A stretch of 64,000 bases of DNA from contig NZ_PYGK01000011.1 of the NCBI RefSeq assembly GCF_003014595.1, positions 1 to 64,000 of the forward strand, in the 5' to 3' direction. Every line of letters starts with the position of its first letter. The stretch's first letter is position 1. A program made the position numbers and the translations under genes. The stretch is from Chitinophaga ginsengisoli (GTDB lineage Bacteria; Bacteroidota; Bacteroidia; Chitinophagales; Chitinophagaceae). Below, piece after piece: positions 10,066-19,316 of this stretch. Below the pieces are notes generated by a model. That model was not told the DNA's origin, did not search any database, and saw only the letters and a list, made by a program, of their open reading frames with translations.

Positions 10066-10692
10066 ATGCCTAATATCTTAGTTGTCGATGATCAGGAGGT
10101 GGTCCGGTATGGAACTACACTCATTTTGCAGAAGTCCATCGAGGATGCGCATGTTAGTGAAGCAGCCAGTTTCGAGGATACCCTAAAAACATTGTCCACT
10201 AAAACGTTCGATCTGGTTATACTGGATATTGACATGCCCGGAGGGAATAATCATCAGATGCTGGATGTGATCCGCCTGAGGCATCCAGACATTAAGATCC
10301 TTATCTTCTCCAGTTACGATGAACAGATCTTCGGATGGCGTTACCTGGAGGCGGGCGCTGATGGCTTCCTGTCCAAAAAAACAGGTATTGAAGAGATCAA
10401 AAATGCCGTAAAGACCTTGCTACGGGATGAAAAATACCTCAGCCCCACCCTGAAACAAACATTACTGAACAATTTTACCAATAAAAAGGCTGCCACTAAT
10501 CCCATTCAGCGTTTATCCAGCCGCGAGAACAATATCATGCAGCTGCTGATCAAAGGTTCCAGTGTAGCCGAAATAGCCGAAAGACTCAGCTTACAGATTT
10601 CGACTGTCAGCACCTATAAAAAGCGCATTTTTGAGAAACTGCAGGTATCTAACGTCATAGAAATGATAGAGAAAGTGCAGCTTTACTCATAA
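10066..10692 (+). CDS. NarL/FixJ-type response regulator (orphan)
   Basis: A 208-residue two-domain transcription regulator. The receiver domain (about 1-120) has the acidic pair D8/D9, phospho-acceptor D54 in VILDIDMPGG and the conserved lysine in FLSKKTG near 104. The LuxR-type helix-turn-helix occupies about 148-208 (LSSRENNIMQLL, then VAEIAERLSLQISTVSTYKK). Length is normal for the family. No histidine kinase gene is adjacent, so its partner must be elsewhere. It is divergent from the giant adhesin gene across 250 bp that hold a perfect dyad, which makes adhesin control a reasonable but unproven inference. Confidence 0.9.
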   Translation: MPNILVVDDQEVVRYGTTLILQKSIEDAHVSEAASFEDTLKTLSTKTFDLVILDIDMPGGNNHQMLDVIRLRHPDIKILIFSSYDEQIFGWRYLEAGADGFLSKKTGIEEIKNAVKTLLRDEKYLSPTLKQTLLNNFTNKKAATNPIQRLSSRENNIMQLLIKGSSVAEIAERLSLQISTVSTYKKRIFEKLQVSNVIEMIEKVQLYS

Positions 10693-10778
10693 TCCCAATT
10701 CTCCATTTATTAAATAATTATTATATTGATACCCCGAATCAACTAGAATCTTTAACGTAACATTATTCCAACAACCCT

Positions 10779-11963
10779 ATGAAAAAATTAACGACTGTCG
10801 TTATGGGCATTCTTGTAACCTCTTTTTCCATCGCCCAGGAAAAACGCGGCCCCTTCCAGTTAGACGGCACTATCACGGGCAAAGACAACGGATACGTATA
10901 TCTCCGCTATGGCAACGGCTTCTACATTGAAGATAGCAGCGCTATCAGGAACGGTACCTTTTCCTTTAAAGGGATACTCAGCGAACCGGTGTTAGCTACT
11001 ATTAGTAGTACTAGTGGCGAAAGCGGGATCAACTTCTATCTCGATCCGGCGATCATAACTATCAATATTAAATCACCCACCTTCCAGGACGCTACGATAA
11101 AGGGCTCTGTTACACAAGACGAGTACCAGGAACTGGTAAATGACAGGACCAGTGTGCAGCAGGAAATGGCCCCCCTTTCCCAGGCTTTTGAAGACGCCAA
11201 CAAGCAATATCTGAAGGCTATACAGGCCAGGAAAAGCGAAGCAGAATTGAGCACATTAAAGGCCAAAGCAGATGCCGCCAGGGAAAAGCTACAGCCCCTG
11301 CAGGAGAAAGCCAGAGAGGTTAGCTACAGCTTTTTCCGCTCTCATCCGGACTCCTATGTGACGGCTGCAGAACTGCGGTATTTTACCAGCTACATGAAAG
11401 CGGAAACGCTGAAATCTTATATCGCCAAACTATCGCCCTGGTTGCAGACCAGCATCTATGGTAAAGAACTATCTGAGGCCCTGGAAACGGTCCAGAACGG
11501 CTCACCGGGTAGTCGTGCACAGTTGTTCAGTCAGCGGGATATGAACGGCAACCCTGTCAGCCTGATGGACTTTAAAGGTAAATACCTCTTACTCGACTTC
11601 TGGGCCAGCTGGTGTCTCCCCTGCAGGAAAAATAGCAGCCATCTGAAAGAGTTATATGCCTTATATAAAGACAAAGGACTAACTATATTAGGTGTGGCCG
11701 ATAACGATGATAAGCCCGAAGAATGGAAGAAAGCGATCACAAAAGATGGTGTGAGTATCTGGAATCATGTGCTCCGGGGACTGGACACCAACAAATTTAA
11801 AGAGGACGGTAAACCGCAACCCGGAGACATTTATAATATGTATGGGGTCCATGCCGTACCTACCGAGATATTAATCAATCCTGATGGCGTTATCATAGCC
11901 CGCTTTGGAAGCGGAGGTGATGGTTACGAACAGCTGGATACAAAGCTGGCGGAGATCTTCTAA
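10779..11963 (+). CDS. TlpA/ResA-like thiol-disulfide protein with DUF4369-type N-terminus
   Basis: 394 residues with a signal peptide (about 1-19, ending SIAQ), so exported to the periplasm. The first 100 residues (LDGTITGKDNGYVYLRYGNG) resemble the DUF4369 module often fused to thioredoxin folds in Bacteroidota. A helical linker rich in Lys, Glu and Ala follows (about 125-180). The C-terminal thioredoxin-like domain (about 250-394) has the motif LLDFWASWCLPCRK with the redox pair C279/C282 and a cis-Pro region at AVPTEILI. Likely role: reducing periplasmic disulfides, for example during cytochrome c maturation; the exact substrate is unknown. It starts 86 bp after the response regulator gene and may share its transcript. 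Confidence 0.88.
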   Translation: MKKLTTVVMGILVTSFSIAQEKRGPFQLDGTITGKDNGYVYLRYGNGFYIEDSSAIRNGTFSFKGILSEPVLATISSTSGESGINFYLDPAIITINIKSPTFQDATIKGSVTQDEYQELVNDRTSVQQEMAPLSQAFEDANKQYLKAIQARKSEAELSTLKAKADAAREKLQPLQEKAREVSYSFFRSHPDSYVTAAELRYFTSYMKAETLKSYIAKLSPWLQTSIYGKELSEALETVQNGSPGSRAQLFSQRDMNGNPVSLMDFKGKYLLLDFWASWCLPCRKNSSHLKELYALYKDKGLTILGVADNDDKPEEWKKAITKDGVSIWNHVLRGLDTNKFKEDGKPQPGDIYNMYGVHAVPTEILINPDGVIIARFGSGGDGYEQLDTKLAEIF

Positions 11964-11969
11964 GGAACA

Positions 11970-12012
11970 GGCTGCCTGGTAATTCCTATGGGAGACAGTT
12001 TACCAGGCAGCC
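11970..12012 (+). terminator. Strong hairpin after the TlpA-like gene
   Basis: A 13-bp perfect inverted repeat (GGCTGCCTGGTAA at 11970-11982 and its complement at 12000-12012) with a 17-nt loop starts 7 bp after the stop codon. No T-run follows, so it may act as an RNA 3'-end stabiliser or imperfect terminator. Confidence 0.55.
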
Positions 12013-12117
12013 TCACCAGATGACAGAATTTTCACATTTCTATATAGCGGCATCCGGGCTGAAAGTGGTAACTTTATCCCTAAGTTTTGTTAATAGCCTA
12101 AAAAGAAGTTGTGTGTT

Positions 12118-12399
12118 ATGGAAATTAACTTTCACATATTGTTGCACCTCAAGACAATGGACGGACATGAAAGTTTCGGCAAATTCTGCATGGGGCATGA
12201 CAGAGAAGCGGCAGATAACATGTTTCATCAACTGAAAGGAAATTCCAATGTAACGGATCAATGTGGCCTGTGTCTTGAATTCATCGAGATGCACGATAAC
12301 CTCCCCTATAATATCAGATTGCTGAGCTGTACATTGGATCAACTGGCTGAAAACGTTAAGATCATTACCAAAGAGACCTTCAAACGATTTGCTGTATAA
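12118..12399 (+). CDS. Small conserved-looking hypothetical protein
   Basis: 93 residues, no signal peptide or membrane segment, rich in His and Cys (LHLKTMDGHESFGKF, DQCGLCLEF). The ATG at 12118 is preferred over an in-frame TTG three codons earlier because a purine-rich stretch (aaaagaag) sits about 9 bp before it. The family was not recognised and no function is proposed. The opposite strand is also open here, but the plus-strand product looks like a folded cytosolic protein while the minus-strand one does not. It stands alone between the TlpA-like gene hairpin and the APS kinase gene. Confidence 0.6.
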   Translation: MEINFHILLHLKTMDGHESFGKFCMGHDREAADNMFHQLKGNSNVTDQCGLCLEFIEMHDNLPYNIRLLSCTLDQLAENVKIITKETFKRFAV

Positions 12400-12634
12400 C
12401 GGGAAACTATCAACCTCCATTCACTTGTTCCCGGAAATATGATGTGTGAAAAATTTCCTGCATACATCGGCATAATTCCGGGTTTCATCTATATTATCTT
12501 TTCACTCAGACATATTGTATTAGTTTAGCACCATATCACTGCGAGCACACATTTAACCCGCCATTTTCCTATAAGCTGCACCATTTACCCTACATCACCT
12601 GCTGTCGGCTGTTCAACCTGTAAATCAATATGCG

Positions 12635-13195
12635 ATGATTATACAACTATGCGGTTTATCCGGTGCGGGCAAATCCACCATTGCAAAAAATGTACAACGA
12701 AAAGCAGCAGCTTATGGTACGCCAATCGAAATTATTGACGGTGACATCTACCGGGAATCCCTTTGCCGGGACCTGGGTTTCTCAAAAGAAGATCGTTGCG
12801 AAAACATTCGTCGCCTGGGCTTTGTGGCCAGTCGTCTGTCAAATTATGGTATCATTTGTATCATCAGTGCTATCAACCCTTATGAGGCAATACGGCAAGA
12901 ATTGTCGGCTAACTATGCAGATGTAAAAACAGTATTTATTGACTGTGCAGTGGACAAACTGATTGCAAGAGATACTAAGGGGCTTTACAAACGGGCACTG
13001 TTACCAGACGGGCATCCGGACAAGTTAAATAATTTTACAGGTATTAATGATCCATTCGAAATTCCCTCCCAGCCTGATCTTCATCTGCGTACTGATGAAC
13101 AGAGCCTCACAGTCTGCACTAACTTATTCCTTCAATTCATTAACCAGTCGCTTGCACTACAGCAGGCGCAATATGCCAGCGCGGCTTCCAACTAA
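12635..13195 (+). CDS. cysC: Adenylylsulfate (APS) kinase
   Basis: 186 residues. It phosphorylates adenosine 5'-phosphosulfate to the sulfate donor PAPS in the cytoplasm. The Walker A loop is GLSGAGKST (residues 7-15). The family motifs IIDGDIYRESLCRDLGFS, ENIRRLGFVASRL, DTKGLYKRA and NNFTGINDPFE are all present; a few extra residues (LLPDGHP) sit between GLYKRA and the FTGI motif. There is no sulfurylase domain, so this is the stand-alone form. An 11-bp gap to the sulfotransferase gene downstream suggests that PAPS is made for sulfation rather than for cysteine synthesis; no PAPS reductase gene is nearby. Confidence 0.93.
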   Translation: MIIQLCGLSGAGKSTIAKNVQRKAAAYGTPIEIIDGDIYRESLCRDLGFSKEDRCENIRRLGFVASRLSNYGIICIISAINPYEAIRQELSANYADVKTVFIDCAVDKLIARDTKGLYKRALLPDGHPDKLNNFTGINDPFEIPSQPDLHLRTDEQSLTVCTNLFLQFINQSLALQQAQYASAASN

Positions 13196-13206
13196 GAGAT
13201 AATAAA

Positions 13207-14031
13207 ATGAGCAATAATGTATTAATTATAACGGGCATGCACCGTTCGGGCACTTCATTGCTTACCCAGTGGCTATACAGGTGCGGATTGCATATGGGCA
13301 ATCAGTTCCTGGAAGCTGGCATTGGCAATACACAAGGACATTATGAGGATGTAGATTTTTATAACTATCATCAGCGGGTATTAAGCGAACATGATCTTAA
13401 TAAAGATGGTCTTGTCACCACTCCGCTGCAATCTTTGTCGGAGGCGCAGCAACAATCCTTGCGCCGGCTGATCCGGGAAAAGGCGGCAAGCCAGGTGCAA
13501 TGGGGATGGAAAGATCCACGCACCTGCCTTTTCCTTCCCTTCTACAGGGAGGTTTTACCTGACGCCCGCTACCTCGTGATATTACGTGACTACAAGAGCG
13601 TTGTCAGTTCGCTCATCCAGCGGCGCTACGCTGAAAGCGTACATAAATATGAGCGGAAAGGAGGACTCCCACGATTGATCTGGAAGCATTGCAAAGCGCC
13701 TTACCGGAAAGAGAAGCTGCTGAGAAAACATAGTGAACACAATCTGAAAGTATGGATCTCCTACAATGAGGCAATCCTGCAACACCTGCTACAGTTACCT
13801 CCTTCCGCTTACCTGGTGGTTGATCACGCTTTTCTTGCTAACTGTAACAGGAAGGTATTTGATCACCTGTCTGCAACATGGAACTTCCGCTTAGACTATT
13901 ACAATTTCAATACCCTGTATAAAAAGAGCCTCATCAGTGAGCGACTGGACATTACGTCTTATATAAAAGATCCTTCCCTGCTGCAAAAAGCAGCAGATAT
14001 ACAATGCAGATTACAGGCGCTGGCACTCTGA
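13207..14031 (+). CDS. PAPS-dependent sulfotransferase family protein
   Basis: 274 residues, cytosolic. The 5'-phosphosulfate-binding loop is ITGMHRSGTSLLTQWL near the N-terminus, and a 3'-phosphate-binding segment is seen at YLVILRDYKSVVSSL with the expected Arg and Ser. GWKDPRTCLFLPF is also typical of bacterial members. The acceptor cannot be read from sequence: a lipid, polysaccharide or small molecule is possible. It directly follows the APS kinase gene, so the two probably form a dedicated sulfation unit. The next gene encodes a glycolipid-binding-family protein, which hints weakly at a glycolipid or lipid acceptor. Confidence 0.85.
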   Translation: MSNNVLIITGMHRSGTSLLTQWLYRCGLHMGNQFLEAGIGNTQGHYEDVDFYNYHQRVLSEHDLNKDGLVTTPLQSLSEAQQQSLRRLIREKAASQVQWGWKDPRTCLFLPFYREVLPDARYLVILRDYKSVVSSLIQRRYAESVHKYERKGGLPRLIWKHCKAPYRKEKLLRKHSEHNLKVWISYNEAILQHLLQLPPSAYLVVDHAFLANCNRKVFDHLSATWNFRLDYYNFNTLYKKSLISERLDITSYIKDPSLLQKAADIQCRLQALAL

Positions 14032-14097
14032 TCGATAAAGCGTATATAGCCCTGCGTGTATCGGCATGATTTTTCGTAAATTGAAGAAAAACGACGT

Positions 14098-14658
14098 ATG
14101 ACCTCCAAGCAAATCGTCTGGAAAGGCACTTACTATAATACGCTCGAATATCTTCATATTCAGTCTGATAGCACTCATCACATACGGGGATATATTACCG
14201 GGTTGGTGAAAGATCTGCCGCTGCATGTCGATTATCACATCACGGCCAATGCTGATTGGGAAACAACCGGTGTCCTGATCAGGGCACATGATCATATTCA
14301 GAAGGAGTTACAGTTTACACGAGAGAATGGTAAATGGTCTGACAAACAGGGAACTATTCATGAGATCTTTGGTCCTTGTATAGATATTGATATTTCCATC
14401 ACCCCGTTTACAAATACACTGGCTATAAACAGGCTATCACTCGCTGAAGGAGAATCGAAGGAGATCACTGTTTTATATTTTGACCTGCCGGCCATGGACG
14501 TGAAACCAGTGAAACAACGGTACACGAAACTGGCCGACAGGTTGTATAGATATGAGAGTTTATGGTCAGGCTTTACAGCTGAGCTGGAAGTAGATGATGA
14601 TGGATTGGTACGCGATTATCCCGGAATATGGGTAAGGCAGTTCCCGGCTTCCAGTTAA
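14098..14658 (+). CDS. Putative glycolipid-binding family protein (PF06475 type)
   Basis: 186 residues without signal peptide or membrane segment. It carries the family pattern along its whole length: WKGTYYNTLEYL at the N-terminus, VDYHITANADWETTGV, a central FGPCIDIDISITPFTNTLAI and the closing YRYESLWSGFTAELEVD followed by GLVRDYPGIWVRQF. The biochemical role of the family is poorly established; the name rests on one structural study. It lies 66 bp after the sulfotransferase gene on the same strand and could be cotranscribed with it. Confidence 0.82.
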   Translation: MTSKQIVWKGTYYNTLEYLHIQSDSTHHIRGYITGLVKDLPLHVDYHITANADWETTGVLIRAHDHIQKELQFTRENGKWSDKQGTIHEIFGPCIDIDISITPFTNTLAINRLSLAEGESKEITVLYFDLPAMDVKPVKQRYTKLADRLYRYESLWSGFTAELEVDDDGLVRDYPGIWVRQFPASS

Positions 14659-14676
14659 TCTTCCCATATCATCCTC

Positions 14677-15432
14677 CTACTGCAGATCCGGAGAACCAAC
14701 AAATACCTTGTACTCACTATACGCAGCTGTGGGCTTAAATTCATCCCCCTCTTTATAAAAGAACTGCGTATTATCAAACCGTTTCTGCTGCTCAGAAAGC
14801 TGTTTGTAATTATCATAATAGCTCTGTACGATCGCATACTCTCCATACTCTTCAGGCACCTCTCCATTTGCACCACCGGTCGTCTCCATCAGTAAGCTCG
14901 TTTTAAGCACATATCTCATGGAGATCAGATAGCCGGATGACTTGTCGAACATCATCTGCAGCTCCTTATAAGGACCTCCTTCTTTAAATCCGACCTGGAT
15001 AGACTTTACCGTTCCCTTTTCCGTAACGGAACAACGGGTTACACCGGCTGTTTTCATGGACACCCGCATTTGCTCCAGTGGATCAGCAGCATTTAAGGAT
15101 ACCGGTTTTGATAAATACATGATCTTGTCTTCCTTGAAAAGCGTCACTATATATTTATCATTAGCTGTCATTTCAGTATTCGCCAGCTGATAATAATAGC
15201 TGCTGCCGGCAATATCTGCATGACCGCTCAAAGAGTCCAGTAAGGCCTCAGGATGCAGTTCACTGGCATAAGTATACCTGATATCAAAAGACAAAGCCTT
15301 CTGCTGGTATACGCTCTGCAATGTTTTCATTTCGGCAAATAGTTTTGCCGTATCATTCACTTCCTGTGCGCTTGTGGTACGGAATATCGCAAGGCCACAC
15401 AGGAGTATTAGACCAGTTCTCAACACTTTCAT
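14677..15432 (-). CDS. Secreted hypothetical protein, last gene of an envelope operon
   Basis: 251 residues with a signal peptide (about 1-22, ending TTSAQ). The mature part mixes helices and strands (FDIRYTYASELHPEALLDSLSG, SSYYYQLANTEMTANDKYIV), distantly reminiscent of periplasmic lipoprotein-carrier folds, but I do not recognise the family. It follows the upstream gene by 12 bp, so it is probably the third gene of the operon running down from 18929. Its stop is 18 bp from the convergent glycolipid-binding gene. Confidence 0.75.
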   Translation of the reverse strand: MKVLRTGLILLCGLAIFRTTSAQEVNDTAKLFAEMKTLQSVYQQKALSFDIRYTYASELHPEALLDSLSGHADIAGSSYYYQLANTEMTANDKYIVTLFKEDKIMYLSKPVSLNAADPLEQMRVSMKTAGVTRCSVTEKGTVKSIQVGFKEGGPYKELQMMFDKSSGYLISMRYVLKTSLLMETTGGANGEVPEEYGEYAIVQSYYDNYKQLSEQQKRFDNTQFFYKEGDEFKPTAAYSEYKVFVGSPDLQ

Positions 15433-15444
15433 ATTTCAAGTTAA

Positions 15445-16542
15445 CTATTTCGTATAAACAAACTTCATCTGCCAGTACTCATTCCTGGAATTCTTCACAC
15501 GCAGCAGATAGCTTTTACCATCCTGCAGATTGTATTTTCTTTTCACTTCGAATGCCATCATGTTGTCGCCTGGCTTGACATTCAGGTCTCCGGAGGCGAT
15601 CACCGTGTTACCTGTTTCCAGCCCTACCAACTCGTATTTAACTACATTATCATTCACCTCGTTGGTGTAAGTAAAATGTACATTTCCGGTTACTGCCGCT
15701 ACCGCCCCATCCAGTTCCTTTCTCAGCTGGATATGTGTATTTTCTGCTGCCTCCTTCTTTACCAATGTAGACTTCAATCTGAAGGTCCATACGTCTGTTT
15801 GTGCAGCAAAAGCGGGACCGTTTTTAGCAATGATAGTCCAGGCATATTGTTTACCGGTATCCAGCGATAATGCGGATGACGGATAGTTGGCAAACAGGTT
15901 GTTGGTGGATGGCAATCTGTATACAGGCAGGTTTTGCTGTATGGCCTCTACGGCGGACTGTCCGCTCCTTACTTCTGTCAGCAGTAACTCATAGTTCAGA
16001 TTACTGAAGATATTAGCAGGGGATGGCGGCAACCAGGTGAACTGCGGATTGAAGGTTTCCAGTACGCTCTGGTCTGCTGGTGTGTTCAGTAATGGCGGTC
16101 CTACCGGCGCTACTGCAAAAGGAATACAATCTTCGGAGATCAGGTCTCCATGGGAAACGCCCTGTATGAACAGGCTGTAACATGCCTGATAGTTACCTAC
16201 CGGCAATAAGCCATTCGGACTTCGGTCAGCTACATTCGATAGATACTCATACTGAACAGGCGACACATCACTCACCTGCAGCTGCTTTGCACCTTTGGTC
16301 AATGTAATGTTACGGGAAATGCCCGTCAGTACCGGCTGATTGGTTTTGATATCTGTCAGCCGCATGACTATTTTAACTGTAGTCGGCGCCTCAGATACGG
16401 ATACCAGTACAATGTTCCACAACTGCGCTTTCACTAATACGCCCTCAGGAGGTACTTGAGCAGTCATACTAACCTGCGCTTTGGTCTTCATACCAAAGAT
16501 TATAACAAGCAGTAACAGCAGGTAATTTTTCATTTTGGTCAT
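15445..16542 (-). CDS. Secreted protein with a fibronectin-III-like domain
   Basis: 365 residues with a signal peptide (about 1-22, ending KTKAQ). Residues about 150-255 have the FN3-like signature PLLNTPADQSVL, FTWLPPSP, YELLLTEV and YAWTIIAKNG. The N-terminal part (TAQVPPEGVLVKAQLWNIVL) is a beta-rich module that I do not recognise with certainty, and the last 100 residues are another beta-sandwich-like stretch. It starts 2 bp after the upstream beta-barrel gene ends, so the two are surely cotranscribed. It is probably a periplasmic or surface partner of that barrel protein. Confidence 0.75.
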   Translation of the reverse strand: MTKMKNYLLLLLVIIFGMKTKAQVSMTAQVPPEGVLVKAQLWNIVLVSVSEAPTTVKIVMRLTDIKTNQPVLTGISRNITLTKGAKQLQVSDVSPVQYEYLSNVADRSPNGLLPVGNYQACYSLFIQGVSHGDLISEDCIPFAVAPVGPPLLNTPADQSVLETFNPQFTWLPPSPANIFSNLNYELLLTEVRSGQSAVEAIQQNLPVYRLPSTNNLFANYPSSALSLDTGKQYAWTIIAKNGPAFAAQTDVWTFRLKSTLVKKEAAENTHIQLRKELDGAVAAVTGNVHFTYTNEVNDNVVKYELVGLETGNTVIASGDLNVKPGDNMMAFEVKRKYNLQDGKSYLLRVKNSRNEYWQMKFVYTK

Positions 16543-16544
16543 GT

Positions 16545-18929
16545 TTAAAATGTCTTTGTATAGGTTAATCTTCCATTATTACTGGAAACCAGGCGCTTTT
16601 CCATGCCTGGTATAAATGCCTTTTCTGCCATAACAGCAATTTCACCCAACAACGGGATAATGACTCTCGCATTACCGGAGTAGCCTATCTGTGTAAGGTC
16701 ATAAACCGTCTGGAAATTATATTTCATACCACCACCGATCTCCAGCCATGTTCTCATTTTATACTGCACGTTCCCATCTGCGCCATACAGGTTGTACTCC
16801 GGATTGGTAGCGAATGAACCTCCCCCATTGATGGTGAACTTCCCTACAAACAGGGTCTGGTTCAACATCATATTCTTACTGTTGAAGTAGAGGAAATTAC
16901 TATCGGTCTGTTTATTATAAAACTGTGTGTACGAGAATACAGTACTCATCATAATACCCCTGTAGGTATAGAAATGGCTGGCCGTTCCCACTAGGTTATA
17001 AAACAGGTTTTCTGAATAACTGTTATCACTCAGCTTTGTAATCTGGGAGCTCGGATAATAGCCTACAGTGATCACCGGCCATTTCTTCCTCCGGAAGGTA
17101 GCCTGTATGCTTTTGAAAACAGTATTGCTCTGATAGTTTGTCTGCTGATAATTCGTTGTAAAATCATTCTTCTTGATACTTCCGCTGATGGTCAGCTGCT
17201 GCTTAAAGAACGGCTGATCCACCCGGATAGACCAGGCTGTTTGTGAAGAACCGGTCGTAAAGAGACTGAACGACTGAAAATTAGCGCCCATCATCTTATA
17301 CATACCATTGATCTTCGTGCCTGTTTGGGGCCAGAAAGAGCTGGCTTTCACAGAGTATGCCTCATTGGAATGATCATCCAATTTAAATACGCTGCCAAGT
17401 GCACTGCTATGATCTTCACCAGACCTGGCATAGGTAGGCAGTGATGATTTAGCCGCCTCTCCGATGATATAATTGTTCTCATTCAGTTGCCAGCGCCCTT
17501 CCAGTGAGAATCCCATGATCCGCTGTTCCAGGTTACCGGCGTTAGTACTGCCTCCCGGCGCCGTATTGAAATTATATACCTGCTTTTTACCGGTGTAATA
17601 AGTCACAATGAGATTATTGCCGTCACGCATACCCAAACCTGCACGCATCAACGTCAGGTATTGCCGGGACCTGTTCTCATTGAACAAAAAGTCCCTGAAA
17701 CGATAATCGACCCTGCCCGTTGCAAAAGCGACGTAATAAGAAGGATTGTATTCTGCCTGCACGCCCAGTATGCTGATATCCTTCGCGGTCAGTTCTGAAT
17801 AATTGACCAGGGTACGGCCTATACCGACAGAACGAATCGCCAACAGGTGTTTATAACCTTTGGGCAGCATCGTATCCGGCAGGTTCGCCGCCTTGAGGTT
17901 CTCAGCCAGTTCCTTATTATTCTTGCTGCGTATCAGTATATCTGCCAGGGCGCCTTTCCTCGTATTATAGATATCCTCCTGCTTCTTATATAGTGCCTGT
18001 AATTTTGCCATTTCTCCCTGCAGAGAATCCAGCTTCCTTTCTGCCCCTTCATAGCTGTTAGTCAGCTTCTTGACGGCTGAATCAGCCTTTTCTTTTTCCG
18101 AACCGCCCTTGTCTTTCATGTCATCAGGCAATTCCATCTTACCCAGACCTCGTTTCCCGATATTCAGGTCAGGCACTTCCATATCGGGTTTGTTGAGGGC
18201 TGCCAATGAATCTTTAATCCGTCCGTAATAAGCTCTCTCCCGGGCCTCTACCATACGCTGTAACAAAGCAGGGTCGGCTTTCCATCCCTTCAGCCTATTG
18301 ATCTCCTGTTGCTTGGCCTCCATCTGTGCCCGGAGTTTCTCCAGCTCTTCCAGCTGTGCATATTTTCCTGCGTCCCATCCTTTGGCACGCTGTAACATGG
18401 CGTTTTTGAAATCCCTGCTGGTGAACTGAAGATTAAAATCCGTCAGGTTCCTGAAAAGAGAAGAATTCCCCATCCTGGTGGTAAAGTTTATCCGCAAAGG
18501 ATAGCGGTCTTTGTAGGTGAGTACCAGGCTGGTTTGCACCGTATGCTGATACACATCTTTCTGCACATAGGGGGTATCAACATTGGACTGATAGAACAGA
18601 TCATACATCACGTTCCCGTGTACAGTTAATAGCGGAGTACGCGGAGTAGCGATGACCGGTCCGGGAGTGCTTTTCTTACGCTCGTAATATCCTATTGCCG
18701 TATCACTACCCGTTGGCCGGAAAGGAACAATGAGGATAACGGGCGCTTTATTATCTCCATTCACAAAATAGTACAGGCTATCGCCAAACTGCGGATATTG
18801 CTGGCGTTGCGGAAGTTTTACCTTCCACTTCCGGTAATAGTCGGATAGCTGCATATTTACCGCAGATTGACTATATACCTGGCATATAGTGGATAATAAT
18901 ATGATTAAAAGGGATAAGTAATATTTCAC
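16545..18929 (-). CDS. Outer-membrane beta-barrel-like protein with coiled coils
   Basis: 794 residues with a signal peptide (about 1-20, ending CQVYSQ). An N-terminal beta-rich region (to about 160) is followed by two charged heptad-rich stretches predicted to be coiled coils (about 185-250, and about 280-350, for example KLDSLQGEMAKLQALYKK). The C-terminal 400 residues have alternating aromatic and polar strands (YYVAFATGRVDYRFRDF, TVGYYPSSQITKL) typical of an outer-membrane barrel; the closing residue is Phe. It is the first gene of a three-gene operon with the FN3-like and small secreted proteins. No known system was recognised. Confidence 0.75.
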   Translation of the reverse strand: MKYYLSLLIILLSTICQVYSQSAVNMQLSDYYRKWKVKLPQRQQYPQFGDSLYYFVNGDNKAPVILIVPFRPTGSDTAIGYYERKKSTPGPVIATPRTPLLTVHGNVMYDLFYQSNVDTPYVQKDVYQHTVQTSLVLTYKDRYPLRINFTTRMGNSSLFRNLTDFNLQFTSRDFKNAMLQRAKGWDAGKYAQLEELEKLRAQMEAKQQEINRLKGWKADPALLQRMVEARERAYYGRIKDSLAALNKPDMEVPDLNIGKRGLGKMELPDDMKDKGGSEKEKADSAVKKLTNSYEGAERKLDSLQGEMAKLQALYKKQEDIYNTRKGALADILIRSKNNKELAENLKAANLPDTMLPKGYKHLLAIRSVGIGRTLVNYSELTAKDISILGVQAEYNPSYYVAFATGRVDYRFRDFLFNENRSRQYLTLMRAGLGMRDGNNLIVTYYTGKKQVYNFNTAPGGSTNAGNLEQRIMGFSLEGRWQLNENNYIIGEAAKSSLPTYARSGEDHSSALGSVFKLDDHSNEAYSVKASSFWPQTGTKINGMYKMMGANFQSFSLFTTGSSQTAWSIRVDQPFFKQQLTISGSIKKNDFTTNYQQTNYQSNTVFKSIQATFRRKKWPVITVGYYPSSQITKLSDNSYSENLFYNLVGTASHFYTYRGIMMSTVFSYTQFYNKQTDSNFLYFNSKNMMLNQTLFVGKFTINGGGSFATNPEYNLYGADGNVQYKMRTWLEIGGGMKYNFQTVYDLTQIGYSGNARVIIPLLGEIAVMAEKAFIPGMEKRLVSSNNGRLTYTKTF

Positions 18930-19289
18930 GGTATAACAAATCGAAACACTTTTGGGCTAATAACATCCTCCTACACAAGAAATCAGCGTCATTTGCCTTA
19001 TAGCAGATTATTAATCAGGAAAGCAAACAATTTTCTAATGAGTTTTTGAACAAAGCACCCGATGCATAAGTATGAATAATCAATTCAGGAACAAATACGG
19101 GAGGAAAAAAGGATGCTAGTCACAGAGATCTGGCGTCAAACAATCCAAAATGTTGTCCCAATAGTTGTATGGCAAACATAGGCAATTTTTAAAACATTTA
19201 ATATTATACGGATGTTTTTTTATTTAAATAATCGCCTGAAGCTCCTGTTATTAGCATCCTGATCTGGTATATCAGACGTGTAAAATACC
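18930..19289. other. Divergent intergenic region with no gene
   Basis: About 390 AT-rich bases lie between the barrel-protein operon (-) and ywbE (+). No convincing coding frame or long inverted repeat was seen. The only clear signal is the -7 box of ywbE at its right end; no TAnnTTTG match was found for the minus-strand operon. Confidence 0.6.
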
Positions 19290-19297
19290 TACCTTTG
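19290..19297 (+). promoter_or_regulatory. -7 promoter box of ywbE
   Basis: TACCTTTG matches TAnnTTTG exactly and lies 19 bp before the ATG at 19317, implying a short leader. No TTTG is seen at -33. Confidence 0.5.
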
Positions 19298-19316
19298 CGC
19301 CCAGAATTTTAAAACT

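Noticed and set aside
12040-12420. 126-residue minus-strand reading frame
   Set aside because: It overlaps the more protein-like plus-strand gene at 12118-12399 and spans that gene's upstream region; it has no recognisable features.
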